Source: Actinomycetes bacterium (GTDB lineage: Bacteria; Actinomycetota; Actinomycetes; S36-B12). Taken from it: a DNA stretch of 48,655 nucleotides. Of this stretch, positions 48,578 through 48,655 are shown piece by piece; position 1 is the stretch's first letter, and each line of letters opens with the position of its first letter. Under the pieces are notes generated by a model. The model saw only the letters and a list, made by a program, of their open reading frames with translations, was not told where the DNA came from and did not search any database. The position numbers and the translations under genes are program-made. The DNA lies in the NCBI GenBank assembly GCA_024639145.1, contig JAHEIZ010000018.1, positions 1 to 48,655 of the forward strand, given 5' to 3'.

Positions 48578-48655
48578 ATGATCAGGCTCGCTCGACACAT
48601 CGGTGGCCTCACTGTGGCGATGGCCCTTGCTGCGACGTTCCTGGCTGTACCCGCA
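48578..48655 (+). CDS. 5' end of an exported protein (truncated by window)
   Basis: Twenty-six codons run off the end. The sequence is a signal peptide: MIRLARH, then a hydrophobic core GGLTVAMALAATFLAV, then PA at the edge, where cleavage may follow. AGGAG (48569-48573) is 4 nt before the ATG. Nothing of the mature protein is visible, so no function can be given. Confidence 0.7.
   Translation, partial: MIRLARHIGGLTVAMALAATFLAVPA

Overview
The window is a gene-dense, GC-rich (roughly 60% by eye) stretch of an actinobacterial (Actinomycetota) chromosome. The lineage call rests on four things seen together. There is a PgsA / PatA-like acyltransferase / PimA cluster for phosphatidylinositol mannosides. 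There is a PdtaR-type ANTAR response regulator. PolA has a decayed proofreading domain. The gene order follows, from memory, two Mycobacterium tuberculosis blocks: Rv1638-Rv1626 (uvrA to pdtaR) and Rv2533c-Rv2614c (nusB to thrS). The spacing is very tight, with many 1-4 nt stop/start overlaps and no gene-free gap above about 100 bp, so a compact or streamlined lineage is likely. I cannot name the genus.

Layout. (1) 0-13.8 kb holds DNA repair, replication and translation: uvrA, a metallo-hydrolase, a TerC-like membrane protein, uvrB, an acyl-CoA ligase, coaE, rpsA, polA, a hotdog thioesterase and pdtaR. (2) A tRNA-Leu(CAA)-like gene with an unusually short variable region (13.86 kb) sits at the junction of the two ancestral blocks. 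(3) 13.9-21.2 kb holds nusB, efp and a proline peptidase, then the shikimate genes aroQ-B-K-C-E, then mltG. (4) 21.2-29.6 kb holds ruvX, alaS, a small membrane protein, rarA, aspS, hisS and a glyoxalase-II-like hydrolase. (5) 29.7-31.9 kb is a short plus-strand island: a membrane-anchored cyclophilin and a DUF349 protein. (6) 31.9-37.2 kb holds the (p)ppGpp synthetase/hydrolase and secF-secD-yajC. (7) 37.3-39.5 kb holds ruvB-ruvA-ruvC behind a clear LexA/SOS operator. (8) 39.5-45.1 kb holds a YebC regulator, pdxT-pdxS (vitamin B6), a LemA-like protein and the PIM genes. (9) 45.2-48.7 kb holds a stand-alone degenerate EF-G-like G domain, a HIT hydrolase, thrS, tRNA-Val and the start of an exported protein.

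Nearly all genes lie on the minus strand in a few long, translationally coupled operons. The plus-strand genes are short single- or two-gene units with their own promoters. Several isolated genes look leaderless, with a TANNNT -10 hexamer ending 6-7 nt before the start codon.

This is core chromosome. I see no mobile element, phage, CRISPR array, toxin-antitoxin pair or defence island. The least ordinary items are the class-I-shaped tRNA-Leu(CAA), the nucleotide-binding-dead EF-G-like G domain, the back-to-back polA/thioesterase promoters, and the Ser/Ala-rich insertion in SecD.
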